Below, one piece after another: positions 46,255-57,646 of a DNA stretch of 64,000 nt (within the stretch, counting starts at the first letter, position 1; each line of letters opens with the position of its first letter). The notes under the pieces were generated by a model, which saw only the letters and a list, made by a program, of their open reading frames with translations, did not search any database and had not been told where the DNA came from. The DNA comes from Blumeriella jaapii. Its lineage: Eukaryota > Ascomycota > Leotiomycetes > Helotiales > Drepanopezizaceae. The position numbers and the translations under genes are program-made. The DNA is taken from the NCBI GenBank assembly GCA_009599575.1, contig VWND01000031.1, forward strand, positions 186,001 to 250,000, written 5' to 3'.

Positions 46255-46688
46255 GAGATGGAATCCTATTTTGTCCTGGCATTGCAACCTCACCTCTTTT
46301 GGGAATTTTCGAACCGGTGGCGTGGCGCTAGCAATGTGACCTTGTCTAAGAAGCTGTGCTTGCAAAGACTCAATATTCGAAGAGTAAAAGGGGGGAGTGG
46401 GAGATAGAATCCTATTTTGTCCTGGCATTGCTACCTCACCTCTTTTGGGAATTCGAACCGGTGGCGTAGCGCTAGCAATGTGACCTTGTCCAAGAAGCTG
46501 TGCTTGCAAAGACTTAATATTCGAAGAGTAAAAGGGGGGAGTGGGAGATAGAATCCTATTTTGTCCTGGCATTGCAACCTCGCCTCTTTTGGGAATTCGA
46601 ATCGATGGCGTGGCGCCAGCAAAGTGACCTTGTTCAAGAAGCTGTGTTTGCAAAGACTCAATATTCGAAGAGTAAAAGGGGGAGTAGG
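46255..46688 (-). repeat. 144-bp minisatellite, three copies, open as a 48-residue repeat
   Basis: Copies begin at 46255 (146 bp), 46401 (144 bp) and 46545 (144 bp) and differ at few positions. On the minus strand the unit reads RGEVAMPGQNRILSPTPPFY, then SSN, a Leu/Gln-rich helix-like stretch (SLQAQLLGQGHIASATPPV) and back. The unit length is a multiple of three and most differences keep the frame, but the copy at 46255 has two extra bases (AATTTTCG against AATTCG) that break it. The outer boundary (46688) abuts a frame change through a shortened C run. It may be a repeat-bearing exon of an unrecognised gene or a non-coding minisatellite. Confidence 0.65.
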
Positions 46689-46757
46689 GGATAGAAACGG
46701 AATCTATCTATCCAGCCATTCGTACTGGTGCTCGATCGGGCTCAGCTCCGTCCAACC

Positions 46758-47039
46758 TCAAGCTGGCCACTCAGCAAGAAAGTGCTCTCTCTCCAATGAT
46801 CTCCGGGCTTGCATAAAATCACCACCGAATCCCCCCAGTCCTCCCCGGAAGAGCGCCTTTCCCCCACACTCTCCAGATCCAGTGCCGTGAGCGCCTCGCA
46901 ATCGATCAACGTACTTTCTTGCTCCTTCCACGTAACCGTCCAACTGGTCCGAGCCCAAGCCGCCCGCCCTTCTTGTCTTCTTCGCAGAATCCATAACCGG
47001 CTCGTAAACATCAGGGCGTGGCATTCCTCCATCGTGCAT
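46758..47039 (-). CDS. tentative C-terminal exon of an unidentified gene
   Basis: A minus-strand frame of 93 residues from MHDGGMPRPDVYEPVMDSAK through KTRRAGGLGSDQLDGYVEG and GGLGGFGGDFMQARRSLERE to TGA. The Gly/Asp/Arg composition and smooth codon pattern look coding. A second overlapping minus frame (47128-46742) is also open and has no better claim. No upstream exons or domain are recognised, and the frame ends 70 bp before the 144-bp minisatellite. Confidence 0.25.
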   Translation of the reverse strand: MHDGGMPRPDVYEPVMDSAKKTRRAGGLGSDQLDGYVEGARKYVDRLRGAHGTGSGECGGKALFRGGLGGFGGDFMQARRSLEREHFLAEWPA

Positions 47040-48524
47040 TCCATGCCGGCAGGCAACCGGTCTGCAGATACCCTAGAGACGGAAACAAACACCCGAACTG
47101 AATCGCGCCACGAGAGCTTCGATACCAAGGTACCTGCTTTTCTTCTCCAGAGGGTCGAAAGGCCTTGTCAGCGCTTCTTCATTCCGTCGAGCAGTGGACT
47201 TCCACTTTCGTTCCCCTCAACACCTTCACGTGTGTCCAGGACGATGGACCCCCATTAGCCAGGCCATCCGGCTGGATTACAAGGTACGTAAGACTCGAGT
47301 TGCTGCCCGTTGCGGATCTAGCTGTCTAGCTTGAAAGCCTTCTTAGAACCTAGTAGAAAAGAGATCACTCAACACAATTGCCGCTGCGAACTGAATATCT
47401 GACCTGTCTTTTTTCCCTTTTTGACCTGTCTTCTTTCCCGTCGTCCCCTCTTCTCCTCCGCCGCAGGTCCGTTCCCGTGGAATCTACGTCGATCGGCGAT
47501 CAACCACACAGCTGGTCACAGCACAGCGAAGTCTTTCCGGACGACGCCGATCTGCACGCAAGCTGAGTGCACACAGCCTGCGCTTCGCAAGATATCTTCG
47601 TGCAATCTACACCATTCCCAATGATAGCAACAAACGGTTTTCCACATCCGCCCAACCGACAAAGCCGAGGGGCTCAGACAGCCCGTAGGACATGTCGACG
47701 TGCCAAGCGATGCGTTTCTGCTCCCAACTAGGAGATCCGCGACGCAGTTTCCAAGGTTGACGAAGAAAGTTTGCGATCCAAGACCCCCATTTTTTTCTTC
47801 TTTCTTACACGCTAGATGTTTCTTGCGTGGACGCGGTGAAAGGGTAACTCTTCGTGGTTGCTTGGATAGAGCGTAAGATAGGTACTGTAAGCGTCTTTAT
47901 TGAATGTGGCATCGGTGCTCTGGCGGTTTGAGCGAGATCTGCAGCCTGAAGAGGCATGTGAGAAGAAAGTAGCCTATTGCAGCGCGCGGAGCTACTGCTG
48001 GCTGCGCAGTTATTGTTGATTTGCGTGTGTTTAAAGTGTACAGTACGATCGTCTTGGAGCGCATAGGAGTGTTGGTAAAGCACGTATCGTGATCGACAGA
48101 AGTGGCTTCTTCCCTCTCATCCATCTCCCGACCGGTATCATCTTTTCTCGAACTACAGCTATCAAAGTAATTCCTCGCAACTGGATCCCAGCTTTGGGTG
48201 AAATCCTGGCTGAGCCTGTCGTGGACCTATCGGCCAGCTCGGAACCCATCTGTGCCGTGCTAGCGCAACACACAAACACACGTCTCGACTTCGGAATGCT
48301 AACATGCTAAGTCAAGGAGAGAGGGGTATCTTCTACAGCAGTAGCGAGAAACCTCTAAGGTTAAACTCATATAGGAATATTAGAGAAAGGACGAGCATTC
48401 CGTAACACGACTACCTGCCGTGCTAGGAGATCTCAGCACGTACACTCACCTCTCGTGTAACACCGACGTCGCCCAACCGCCGTCTCCGCGTGCGACAAAG
48501 CAAGGTGCGAACTACCACCAGCGT
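47040..48524. other. spacer without supported gene
   Basis: Short frames only. A minus frame at 48279-48031 (MGSELADRSTTGSARISPKA and following) looks protein-like but matches nothing I know and has no flanking exons. Confidence 0.4.
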
Positions 48525-48860
48525 CCTAGACAGACGACATGGCACGTACTCTTGCTCCAGCTTCCGTGTCGGAGATCTGCTCAACAGCGCTTTCGAGCAT
48601 GGCCTCGTTGTTGACGAGGATGTCGATGGGATTATACGGCCCAACGACGATAGCGACGGCGACTTCGACATCGGGATCTGGAGCTGTGGCTTCCAAAGAT
48701 AGTGCGGTGGGTGAGCCCCTGGCGTCCTGAGCTTCAAGGGGAGCGAGCTTCGTGGTGTTTGCGGGCTGTTGCTACGACCATGGCGCCGCGTGCGAAGACG
48801 TGCGAGACGGGCTCGTTGCCCAGGACACAGGAGTGGCTTGTGGTGGTTACACAAGTGCGG
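48525..48860 (-). pseudogene. fragment of a short-chain dehydrogenase/reductase
   Basis: Minus-strand frames carry the middle of a classical SDR. EPVSHVFARGAMVVATARKH corresponds to the segment after the GxxxGxG loop. A one-base frame change near 48750 leads to KLAPLEAQDARGSPTALSLE and ATAPDPDVEVAVAIVV, then PIDILVNNEAMLESAVEQI, the equivalent of the NNAG block (here NNEA). The glycine-rich cofactor loop is degraded (TSHSCVLGN), and a stop follows soon after EQISDTEAG. The catalytic S...YxxxK region is not found. It is a dead fragment, similar in state to the crotonase relic. Confidence 0.65.
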
Positions 48861-50129
48861 AAAACCAGTTCCACATTGAGGAGTTGTGATAGATGTGGGT
48901 TCCATTCTATTCCAAGATTCTGTGAAGTGTTTTGCGTAGTAAAGGGGGGAGTTGTGTGGCAACACGTGACTTACCACTTGCTCTACTCGCCACTTGTAAG
49001 GCGTTTCCTCTTGTCAGCTGTACAGGGGCGTGAGACAGGCCCAAGACTACAGTGCGATGCCGTTCGTATTTGGTTGTAGTCTTGTCCAAGGAAGAAGATG
49101 TTTTAGGTGGCGGGCGCAGGTTGTGTGCAATGCGTTCGGGATCCTGGCAATCATGCGTTAGACACGTGCCATACATTCCAACACCTCTGAATAGCCTGTG
49201 ACGAGCCAGACTTCAGACGTGTTGAGAAACGAACGGACCGTCAGTTCGAGGTATCTTACCAGAGCGTAACCTTCGGTGGGCCGAGGACGGTGATGATGAC
49301 CGAGCTGAATCGTTCCGTAAGTGCGGCGTTCTCTCGAGATCGTCATGCTCCTTTAGGTTCAGACATTTATAGACCACTTGTGAATCGATGCGACATTTTT
49401 GACTGCGACTAGCTTGGGAGTTGAGTCAATGGCCTACCGTGTGTTCGTACAGTACACATTGTACTGTAGCATTTGTGCCTTTTCACCTTTAAGCCGGACA
49501 TCCCCCGGTTTTGACTTGGTGTGAAAGATAACCGCGGTGCCTCTGCACTCCGTATGGGAATTAACCATATTCAGCTGTGGAAGCGAAACTCTACTCTGTA
49601 CGTGACGTAGCAAGGCGAATTTAAGGAAAGCAAACGAGTTGCGGCGAGGTAATGTACTATTTTGCGTACTTGCGTGTTCTTGTTTACCAATTCCAACCAG
49701 GGCTCGGCTCTTTAGCGAGCTTTTGTTTACGGAACCTCCCTCCGGTACGTTCAAGCGGGGCGTTGGAAAAGCCTTTTGCCATGGGGAGGTGACCAGGGTG
49801 TTTCAGCCAATCAGAGAGCTCAGGATCCTCGAAAATCTCCATCAAACGACCCTTTTTCCGGCAAAAAACAAAGCTCTGTTGGGATGCTGTTCCAGATTCC
49901 AATGTCCAACCACTTTGCGATTGGTGGTGGAAAAGAGGTCAAGCTGTAATTGGTGCACGAGGAGGATGTGCAAAGTACTAGCAAACACGCTTATTTTCAA
50001 TTACGTTTACGACGAGGTGCGTCGTGTGCAATAGTCATTTTTCTACATTTCGAAGCGATGAGACCGGAAAGGAGGCGGTGAGCTGATATTTTATGGTTTT
50101 TTACACCCCCTGTTTGGAAGGGGATAGCG

Positions 50130-50232
50130 CTGTACTGTACCAGTACTGCACTAGTACTGTACAGTATGTGGTACAGTACAGTACTGTACATAGTACTTCT
50201 ACGTACAGTGTGTACTACAGTATGTGCTACGG
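50130..50232. repeat. GTAC-palindrome cluster
   Basis: Dense overlapping CTGTAC, GTACAG and AGTACT words, including the perfect 12-bp palindrome TACTGTACAGTA-type arrangement, over about 100 bp. It can fold into nested hairpins. No gene overlaps it. Confidence 0.8.
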
Positions 50233-50468
50233 GTGAGAGCTCTCAGGAACATCGTTCTATGGAGTACTAGCCCCTTCCCCCGCCTCCATCCCCCACGATA
50301 AAAGGATTCAATCCTTGTAATAACGCGGGGTTGCGGATCTAACAGAGAAACGTGCTCGTTCTAGAGGATTCGACGCTGATTTGACTGGGAGATCCCCCTG
50401 TCCATGCAGAGATTTACCTTTTTTTTCAGGGGGGTTTGAGGGAGATGGTAACTAATGGAGGAAAGGTA

Positions 50469-50577
50469 TACACAGTACAGTACATCGTTCTGTACGAAGT
50501 ACTGTACTGTACAGTATGTACTGTATAATATGTACTGTACTGTACTGTGTATAACTGTACTACTGTACTACAGTAGT
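50469..50577. repeat. GTAC-palindrome cluster
   Basis: A second dense block of the same words (GTACTGTACTGTACAGTA and variants). It is separated from the previous cluster by about 240 bp of unique sequence. Confidence 0.8.
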
Positions 50578-52224
50578 TAGAAATGCTGGAAGACCTTGCA
50601 GACGATATCTCTCCTCGAGTCGGCGGAAAGATGTTTGTAGCCGCCACGCAGCAGAGAGATCTGACGATGTCTCTAACATTGTCAAGCCCAGAGTCTGCTG
50701 TCGATTCCGTCCGAGTGGTCTTACGTACACTTGTCCAAGGATGGCCCAACCAATCGCGGCTGCAACACAGAGCCTCCGTATGTTCATGCTGCAAGTCAGC
50801 CCAAGCCCACTGACACACTTTCCTGCTCTGGGAACGGTCCCAGAAACAAGGAGTTTCCACCGTCCAGAACACAGCAGACAAGAGGAGAGAAAATTGTAGT
50901 GGCGGGCTATTGGCTTCATTGTCTGAGCCTCCCCTCCCGCGAGCAAACCGACGAGCTACTATACGATGCCATCCGCCTTGCGGTGTGGCTGAGTGTATGA
51001 GACAAGACTTTATGGATCCAGGGGTGAGGCGGTCACGAGGGAGTGATCTGTGTGAGACGACCACACATTTGGTCGTCTGTAGGTTTATGCTGCGCATGAG
51101 AGGTTTTCTTGTCTTCCTGCTCTCGCGGCAGCTCGTTGCTCCGTCGTTGCTGACCGGCTCGGGGCAACGGGCCTGCTCTGAAGCTCTTGGTAAGGCTGCT
51201 AGGCGAAGGTGTACTATTTCGGGATTGGGGCTCCCCTTGTACTAGTTAGTAGCTTGGGAAGCGCGAGCGCGTCTACGAGAAACCCTCCTATCTTGCGGTG
51301 GGCAAAGCCAAGAAAGAGTCAGTTAGCATTGTCTACTGTGTACAAGCTCCTTGGATTCAATACGAGGTGGTAACTTTTTGCAACTTGACACCGCACGTCA
51401 TATTGAGTAATTGAAATTCAGGCGACAAGGGATCGACACTTGATATTGCATCGTACCGTATTGTAAATCCGATAGGAATGCCTTAAACTCAATACAGATT
51501 GCAGGCAATTGCTCCTAGCTTCATGGTGCATGATCGTGTACCACGTAAATAACGACCACGTCTTGGCGATTATTGGATTTCCCCCTGGCTAGACCAGGCA
51601 TTTCGGGTTGCGCAAGACAGGATTTACGGTGTGGATTCAAACCTTAAGATCGGATGCGGAACATCGCTGTTCTAGTCGAGGAACCGGCTATTAATAGATC
51701 CATCTGATGTCAACATTGAAGTTACTGTACTACATGTGTACTGCATGTACCACAGATCGTGTGAGATGTTCTGGAAGGAGGTTGAAGGAGGCTGACGCGC
51801 AACTCACGGATCTACAGCAAAGGGAACCAGATCCTGACTGGGTGCACGAGTATGTGGGAAAGATGGGATTGCCGAGACATCATCTACAAATGTCAACACT
51901 GTCAAGATACAGCTGTTGACCCGCTTCACACGCCCGTTTCGCCTCCACCCACAACCACCACCGCCACTGCGCCCACCCCCTTCTGGCCGCAGGCTCCTCG
52001 TCCCAGCCGCATAGGCCATGTACCGCAGATGCTTGGACGACGATGGCCGGAGTTCCTCAGTGGATGCGCCAGCCCCATTAAGACCAAGGTCCTACCCTGC
52101 CACCACGCCAACAGCGTTTCCAAAAAACGATTCGGAAATCTCGTACTCGTTTGAAAGCATGCTGTGTAAACAAGGGTTCCTGGACGAAGCGTCATAAAAA
52201 GATCGTCACCAGCGGCTCTCGAAG

Positions 52225-52232
52225 GTGTATAA
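52225..52232 (+). promoter_or_regulatory. TATA box of the AA1-like gene
   Basis: TGTATAAG lies about 115 nt before the ATG at 52342. A pyrimidine-rich, C-rich leader follows, typical of well-expressed fungal genes. Confidence 0.55.
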
Positions 52233-52341
52233 GAGAAAGAGAGATTCCATACTCGTTGAATCATCTTCAGTCTTCATTCCTCGCACCACTGCAACCACAA
52301 CTCTCTAGCTCATCTCTCAAGCGCCTGACCCAAACTTCACC

Positions 52342-52998
52342 ATGTTGGCCAACATCAAGCTCCTCGCTCTCTCCGCCGCCGCTACCAGCGTCCTGGCTGC
52401 TCCCGCTCCAGCTCAGCAAGCTTCTTCTTTGGAAGCCCGTCAAACGGACGACATCTTTCAACCTGGTTACTACGACGCCAACTACTTTTGGTCTGTGACG
52501 AACTGGCAGGCATCCGTCGCCCGCTCAGGAGGCTACTACTGTCAGTGTTCCCTCCTTTGCCGGCACCAGCCCCTTTGCAAGAGACTACTAACATTCATAC
52601 AGCCTTCGACATCTCCGGCTTCGCGTACCAAAGCTACCCAGCTTTCAGCGCGCAATGCACCGGTGGCCCTGACGGCGGGCCTTTTGCGCTGTGCGCTAAC
52701 ACCGGCGACGTCACATACAAACAAAAAGTCGCGGCTCGTCTGCTCCCCAACGACAGCAAGGGCGCGACGATCCAGGTGTCCTTCGATTCCACTTCTACGA
52801 CGGACCCGTAAGTGCCTCTGCTCTCCGCGCTGCCAACGTCCGAGAGCCCTCACACTGACGCGAACGTTTAGCCAAACCCTCACCAACGTCACGGGAACGC
52901 ACACCGCCTCCTACAACCAGGCTGTTGGCTATCCCGAGAACTTCAGCATCTACCCTGACAGAGGGTACTCTATTGCCATTCTTGTCAGCGCTGACTAG
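52342..52998 (+). CDS. small secreted protein, Alt a 1/AA1-like
   Basis: Three exons, 52342-52540, 52603-52807 and 52872-52998, with phases 1 and 2 matching (GTCAGT...ACAG with a perfect ACTAAC branch site; GTAAGT...TTAG), give 176 aa. The N-terminus MLANIKLLALSAAATSVLAA is a clear signal peptide, followed by an Ala/Pro/Gln-rich propeptide with a possible processing site at EARQ. The mature part shows FWSVTNWQASVARSGGYYSF, DISGFAYQSYPAFSAQCTGG, FALCANTG and ATIQVSFDS, a beta-rich pattern with two cysteines reminiscent of the Alt a 1/AA1-like beta-barrel family of secreted fungal proteins. The family call rests on overall pattern and length, not a unique motif. The protein is probably extracellular. 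Confidence 0.8.
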   Translation: MLANIKLLALSAAATSVLAAPAPAQQASSLEARQTDDIFQPGYYDANYFWSVTNWQASVARSGGYYCQCSLLCRHQPLCKRLLTFIQPSTSPASRTKATQLSARNAPVALTAGLLRCALTPATSHTNKKSRLVCSPTTARARRSRCPSIPLLRRTRKCLCSPRCQRPRALTLTRTFSQTLTNVTGTHTASYNQAVGYPENFSIYPDRGYSIAILVSAD

Positions 52999-55045
52999 GG
53001 GGCGAGGGAGGGGAGGATCACGTAGCGACGCAGCGGCGTGGGCACGTGACCATCCGCATTAGGCACTGAGGTGCAACCATTTCCTTTCGATGCGTAGCTA
53101 GCTATTCGCTCGCTCTTCAACTTTAGACAGTAGCAATACGATACTGTTGCCCGTCTCAGAACCAGCGCGCACAACCCCCTCAAGTGACATAACAGGTCTC
53201 AAGGGCCCCGAACAGATGGCTCACCATCCGAAGACGTACGGAGAGCCGGTGAATGCTGGGCCTTTCAGCGTCACACGCCCGTCGTTCTTGACGCAATGAG
53301 AGAGTCCAGGCCTGGAGCAGCGCTTCCATGGCGAGGAGCAGAGTCGTATGTACTCTACTTACTGTACTGTAGCTATTCTTGACTGGATTCCTAGCCCCCT
53401 TTTGGCAACGTACAGTACATACATTCCCGCCACTTCAACAAATTTCATTGGCCCACCATCTTGGCTTGTTTACTCGAAACACGTGTGATGTAAACACGCA
53501 CCCTTGCTACGTCGAGATGAAGCAGACAGTATCGGATCAGGGGCTTGATTGAGCCTGGAAGCAATCACTACCCCAGATCCCGGACCCGTGCCGCCAACAG
53601 GTCTGTCCTGTCCGATCTCTCCGCTGATGATCTCCCTAATGTACGTGAAGGTCAGATCCCTGTGCTGGCGAGACCCTCACTGTACTGTCTGGACTATATA
53701 TATATATATATATAGTAGCGCTCACTGCGGCCAGATCGAGCAAATTACTGTACATAACGTGCCCATTGATGGGACTAACAGTTTGCAAGGCTACTACTGT
53801 ATATGCTACCCCCCCCCCTCCCAAGCAAAGATACAATCCCTACACAGGCAGAGGGTCTCTAACCAGCCAAACCAGCGCAGAATGTCGAACCGTAGAAACG
53901 GGCAAGTTTCTCTCCTCGTGATATTTGAATTCGGCAGAACCGCAAGCCTGCCTGCGATTCCGAGCTACACCACGCGACGATGAAAGTCCAAGCAAGACTC
54001 TTTCACTTGCGAGCCACTTTCCCTCTCCAGCTAGAGAAATCTTCTCTTTTTCCCGTTTTCCGCCCTTCCGTCAAACCAGAGAGGGCCTGTTTGTTGTTTC
54101 TGCTTTTCCAGTACAACGCCTCACTAGCTGAACAAGCCCTATGTAGGCTTACTATAACGATGGCATGCAGCAGGAAAACAAACCCACAGGCCGCACGAGT
54201 GATTAGGCACTGACTGTTCATACACATATATCCCGACAGATAATCCATCCAAGCTCCAGTTTTGTTTGCCCTCTCGAAATTCAGTCGATCTGACATTCTC
54301 AAAAGGGACACAGTAAGTAAGTAAGTAAGTAGAACTTCTTCTAATTAAATTCCTGATCATGCGAGTGCGTGCGTGGTGAGTAAGTGTCAGATCAGATCAA
54401 AGCAGAGCAAGTCACGATTGAATCTATCTATCTCTCTGAACAGACCTCGCGAGTACTTCATTCATTCATTCCACTAACTAACTAGCCGACGTCCACGAAA
54501 CATCGCTCTATATACAATAGCATCATGCATACATAGTGTCATGCTTCTTAGAACCATCCATTCATCAGCGAGTACTTTTCTTCTACAAGACTGCGAGCCT
54601 TCTTCGATGTTGTATATACGTGGGCTAGCTACTACTTTGTCCTGACTGAGGCTTGCTTCCCTCGTTTGTGGACACTGGCTCGGCTGCTCGCCTCCCTTGC
54701 TTGCTTGAATCGCGGCCAGCAAGCTACCAGCGACGCAGAAGGCTGAGATGATCTCGGATCTCTATCTACCACGCTCGAGTTCGAGTGAAGTTCCAAAGCA
54801 CGTCTTGGCACTGTACATACCTACATACAGTACCTTACATACAGTACATATCCTTTGCGCGCCCCTAATTGGTGGAACATGATTCCCGCGCCGTCGCCAG
54901 CCAGCCAGGACCTCTCTCTCTCCCCCGAGACATCTACAGTATCTCCCATCCTCGACGAGCCTCCCTCAGTCACCTACGACGACGCGTCTACATTCGCACG
55001 AAGCGGGTAGTCCCAGCGAGAACCCCCCCGCACCCCCCCAACAGC
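52999..55045. other. intergenic with microsatellites and GTAC words
   Basis: It holds a TA run (about 53697-53714), a poly-C run (about 53810), a TAAG tetranucleotide run (54312-54330) and GTAC clusters at 53348-53372 and 54811-54850. No gene is supported. Confidence 0.5.
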
Positions 55046-57646
55046 ATGTCGCACTTCCGCAACCCCATCATTCCCGGCTTCTCCCCCGACCCGTCCGTGT
55101 GCGTCGTGCGGCCGAGCCCGCCGTCCACGGCGCCGTCGTCCTACTACCTCGCCACCAGCACCTTTACGCTCTTCCCCAGCTGCGCCATCTACCACTCGAC
55201 CGATCTGCTGAACTGGGCGCTGATCGGGCACGCCTTGACGAGGAGGAGCCAGCTCGAGATGAGGACGCCCGAGGCCGGCGCGGGGAGCTGGGCGAGCACG
55301 CTGAGGTACAGAGTCGAGGGCGATGGCAGGGGTGGCGAGCAAGGGAGGTGGTTTCTGTGTACGGCGGTGTTTGCGAGGTACAGGCCTCAGATGGATGTGA
55401 GTCGAGCCTGGCCCGGTGTCAGTCACTTGCTTGCTTGCTTGCACGTCGTTAGCTTTCTCTCCCCTTTGCTTGAGAAGGACAATTTGCTGAACGCAGAATG
55501 CGGTGAAGCGATTCTGACAAGAGTGGCTTTGAAAGCGGAGAGGAAGGGTTTGCAGTTCGATGTTGAAGTCTTGAATTCACAAATGAACTGACTGACTCTG
55601 TTCTCAAAGCTACTCTTAGCAGGATTGCTTTTGGCAGTGTTCGTTTCCTTTTCTTCTGCTCTTCTTCTTCTCTTTCTCTGCTCTTCTTCTGCTCTTCTTC
55701 TGCTCTTCTTCTGCTCTTCTCCTGCTCTTCTCCTGCTCTTCTCCTGCTCTTCTCCTGCTCTTCTCCTGCTCTTCTCCTGCTCTTCTCCTGCTCTTCTCCT
55801 GCTCTTCTCCTGCTCTTCTCCTGCTCTTCTCCTGCTCTTCTCCTGCTCTTCTCCTGCTCTTCTCCTGCTCTTCTCCTGCTCTTCTCCTGCTGCTCTCCTG
55901 CTCTTCTCCTGCTCTTCTCCTGCTCTTCTCCTGCTCTTCTCCTGCTCTTCTCCTGCTCTTCTCCTGCTTTTTTTTCTGCTCTTCTCCTGCTCTTCTCCTC
56001 TCTTCTCCTGCTCTTCTGCTCTTCTCCTGCTCTTCTTCTGCTTTTTTTCTGCTCTTCTCCTTTCTCTTCTCCTTTCTCTTCCTCCTCCTCCTCCTCCTCT
56101 TGGTTACAGGCTCGAGGAGCTACCGCTCCCCAACAAGCATGGATCCTTCGCAAGCACACCCAGGTTAACCAAAAGCAGGAGAGGATCTTCCCGCGAGGAT
56201 TCTACGTGACGACGACCAACATCTGGGACTCCTCCACATGGTCCGAGCCCATCTACTTCGACAACCCGGGATTCGATCCAGACGTACGCCGCCCCCATGT
56301 CACTCGGAACACGTGCTCGCTAACCAACAACAACACACCAGCTCTTCTGGGACGACGACGGCCGAGTCTACCTCTCGACCACCGTGCGCATGGCGACCCG
56401 CTCCGGCGACCCGACGAAGAAGGACTTCGCCATCCACCTGTCCGAGGTGGCGCTCCCCACCGGCCGCACGCTCAGCCCGCCCGTCGTGATCCGGCAGGCT
56501 CCGTCCGGCATCGCAGAGGGCTCTCACATCGTCAGGCGCGGCGCGTACTACTACCTCTTCACAGCCGAGGGCGGCACGGAGAACGGCCACCAGGAATGGG
56601 TGTTCCGCAGCACGGCGGGCGTGCGTGGGCCGTGGGACGCCGCCCCGGGAGGAGGGCCCCTGTGGTACAACGGCCCGGACGAAGAAGTGCAGCGGACGGG
56701 CCACGCGGATGTTTTCGAGGGCGGCGATGGCCGATGGTGGGCTGTGTTGCTCGGGGTGAGGCCTGTGAGGGACGGGGATGGCGAGTGGCTGGAGCCGCAG
56801 CTGGGGAGGGAGACGTTTCTCGTGGCCGTGGAGTGGATGGAGGATTGGCCGGTTTTCAACGGAGGAAAGAATATCGACCTCTTGACCGCAGGACCACCGG
56901 GTGTCGTGCAGCATTCGGAGAAAAGGGTCTGGGCGGCGGACTTGACACTCGCCAGTCTAGAGCTGGGGTGGTATGAAAAGAGTCAGCCGTTCGCAACCCA
57001 GGCTGATCTGAAGGGTGTTGTTGACCGGTCATAGATACCCCGTTGAAGAGATGTTGGTCTCTGACCGATCGACCAGGATGGCTTCGTATCGACGGCAATT
57101 GCTACAACCTGACGTCTCCGGAAGCACCATCAATGCTCCTGAGACGGCAGACGGCGTTCGTACAGACCTTCGCTGCAGTTCTGGATTTCGAGCCGAAGAG
57201 GGCCGGCTATGAAGCGGGCTTGGTTTTGTGGTGGGATACGCATTCTTTCGCGAGCATAGGAGTGACTCTCACATCAGAGGGACGGATCCTCAAGATAAAG
57301 ACTCCGACGGACGTCCCTGATGCATTCGAGGTTTGTGCTCGATCGCTGAGAACGAAGGGGCTTGCTCGCTGATGTCGCGCAGGAGCAGTACTTTGCACTC
57401 GCGGACGGCCCTTGGAAGTTGATGATTACGGCTGGGAGCAAGAGCTACGCCCTCCACCTCGCAAGTTTCGGGCGTAATACCAAGACCACGAAGGCTGTGG
57501 TGCGATGCCGCTCTCTAACGAAGATGCCACCAGTGGGTCAGTCCTTTCTGGGAGCCATGTTCGGACTTTATGCCTTTGGGGACGGGGAGCCTTGTCTAGA
57601 CTCGGCGTATTTCACAGACATCATTTGCGAACGTCATGAACAGTGA
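55046..57646 (+). CDS. glycoside hydrolase family 43 protein (beta-xylosidase/arabinofuranosidase type)
   Basis: Five exons: 55046-55396, 56179-56283, 56342-56981, 57035-57330 and 57383-57646, all phases consistent, 551 aa. GH43 enzymes are inverting five-bladed propellers that release xylose or arabinose from hemicellulose. Visible landmarks: NPIIPGFSPDPSVCVV with the general-base Asp, FTLFPSCAIYHSTDLLNW, RIFPRGFYVTTTNIWD, GFDPDLFWDDDGRVYLSTT with the pKa-modulating Asp, and GIAEGSHIVRRGAYYYLF with the general-acid Glu. After about residue 330 comes a C-terminal beta-sandwich region (LGWYEKNTPLKRCWSLTDRP, GWLRIDGNCYNL, GLVLWWDTHSFASIG). No signal peptide is seen, so it may be intracellular and act on oligosaccharides. 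Intron 1 is 782 nt because of an 11-bp minisatellite. A second in-frame acceptor (TTACAG, exon from 56110) would add 23 residues; family layout favours 56179. Intron 3 uses a weak GTCAGC donor. Confidence 0.9.
55670..56045 (+). repeat. 11-bp pyrimidine minisatellite (CTCTTCTCCTG)n inside GH43 intron 1
   Basis: About 30 near-identical 11-bp units with a few variants (CTCTTCTTCTG, a CTGCTCTCCTG unit, T-runs), followed by CTTTCTCTTC and CCTCCTCCT stretches. The sense strand contains no AG dinucleotide within the array, so it offers no cryptic 3' splice site. Because 33 bp is 11 codons, several frames stay open by chance on both strands (Leu/Ser/Cys-rich plus, Arg/Glu-rich minus). Confidence 0.9.

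Larger units (their letters stand above)
48861..52224. other. gene-poor spacer with two GTAC clusters
   Basis: Apart from the clusters at 50130 and 50469 and smaller ones at 49446-49468 and 51722-51752, nothing is recognised. The minus frame at 50426-51097 runs into the GTAC repeats and lacks any family feature. Confidence 0.45.

Noticed and set aside
50426..51097. 223-codon minus frame
   Set aside because: Its C-terminal third is the translation of GTAC repeats (Tyr/Thr/Val runs), a competing minus frame is open in the same place, and no domain is recognisable.
55449..56209. Leu/Ser/Cys-rich plus frame and Arg/Glu-rich minus frame over the 11-bp minisatellite
   Set aside because: Both are products of the repeat (33 bp = 11 codons) lying in the GH43 intron. 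Openness in several frames at once shows the coding appearance is accidental.
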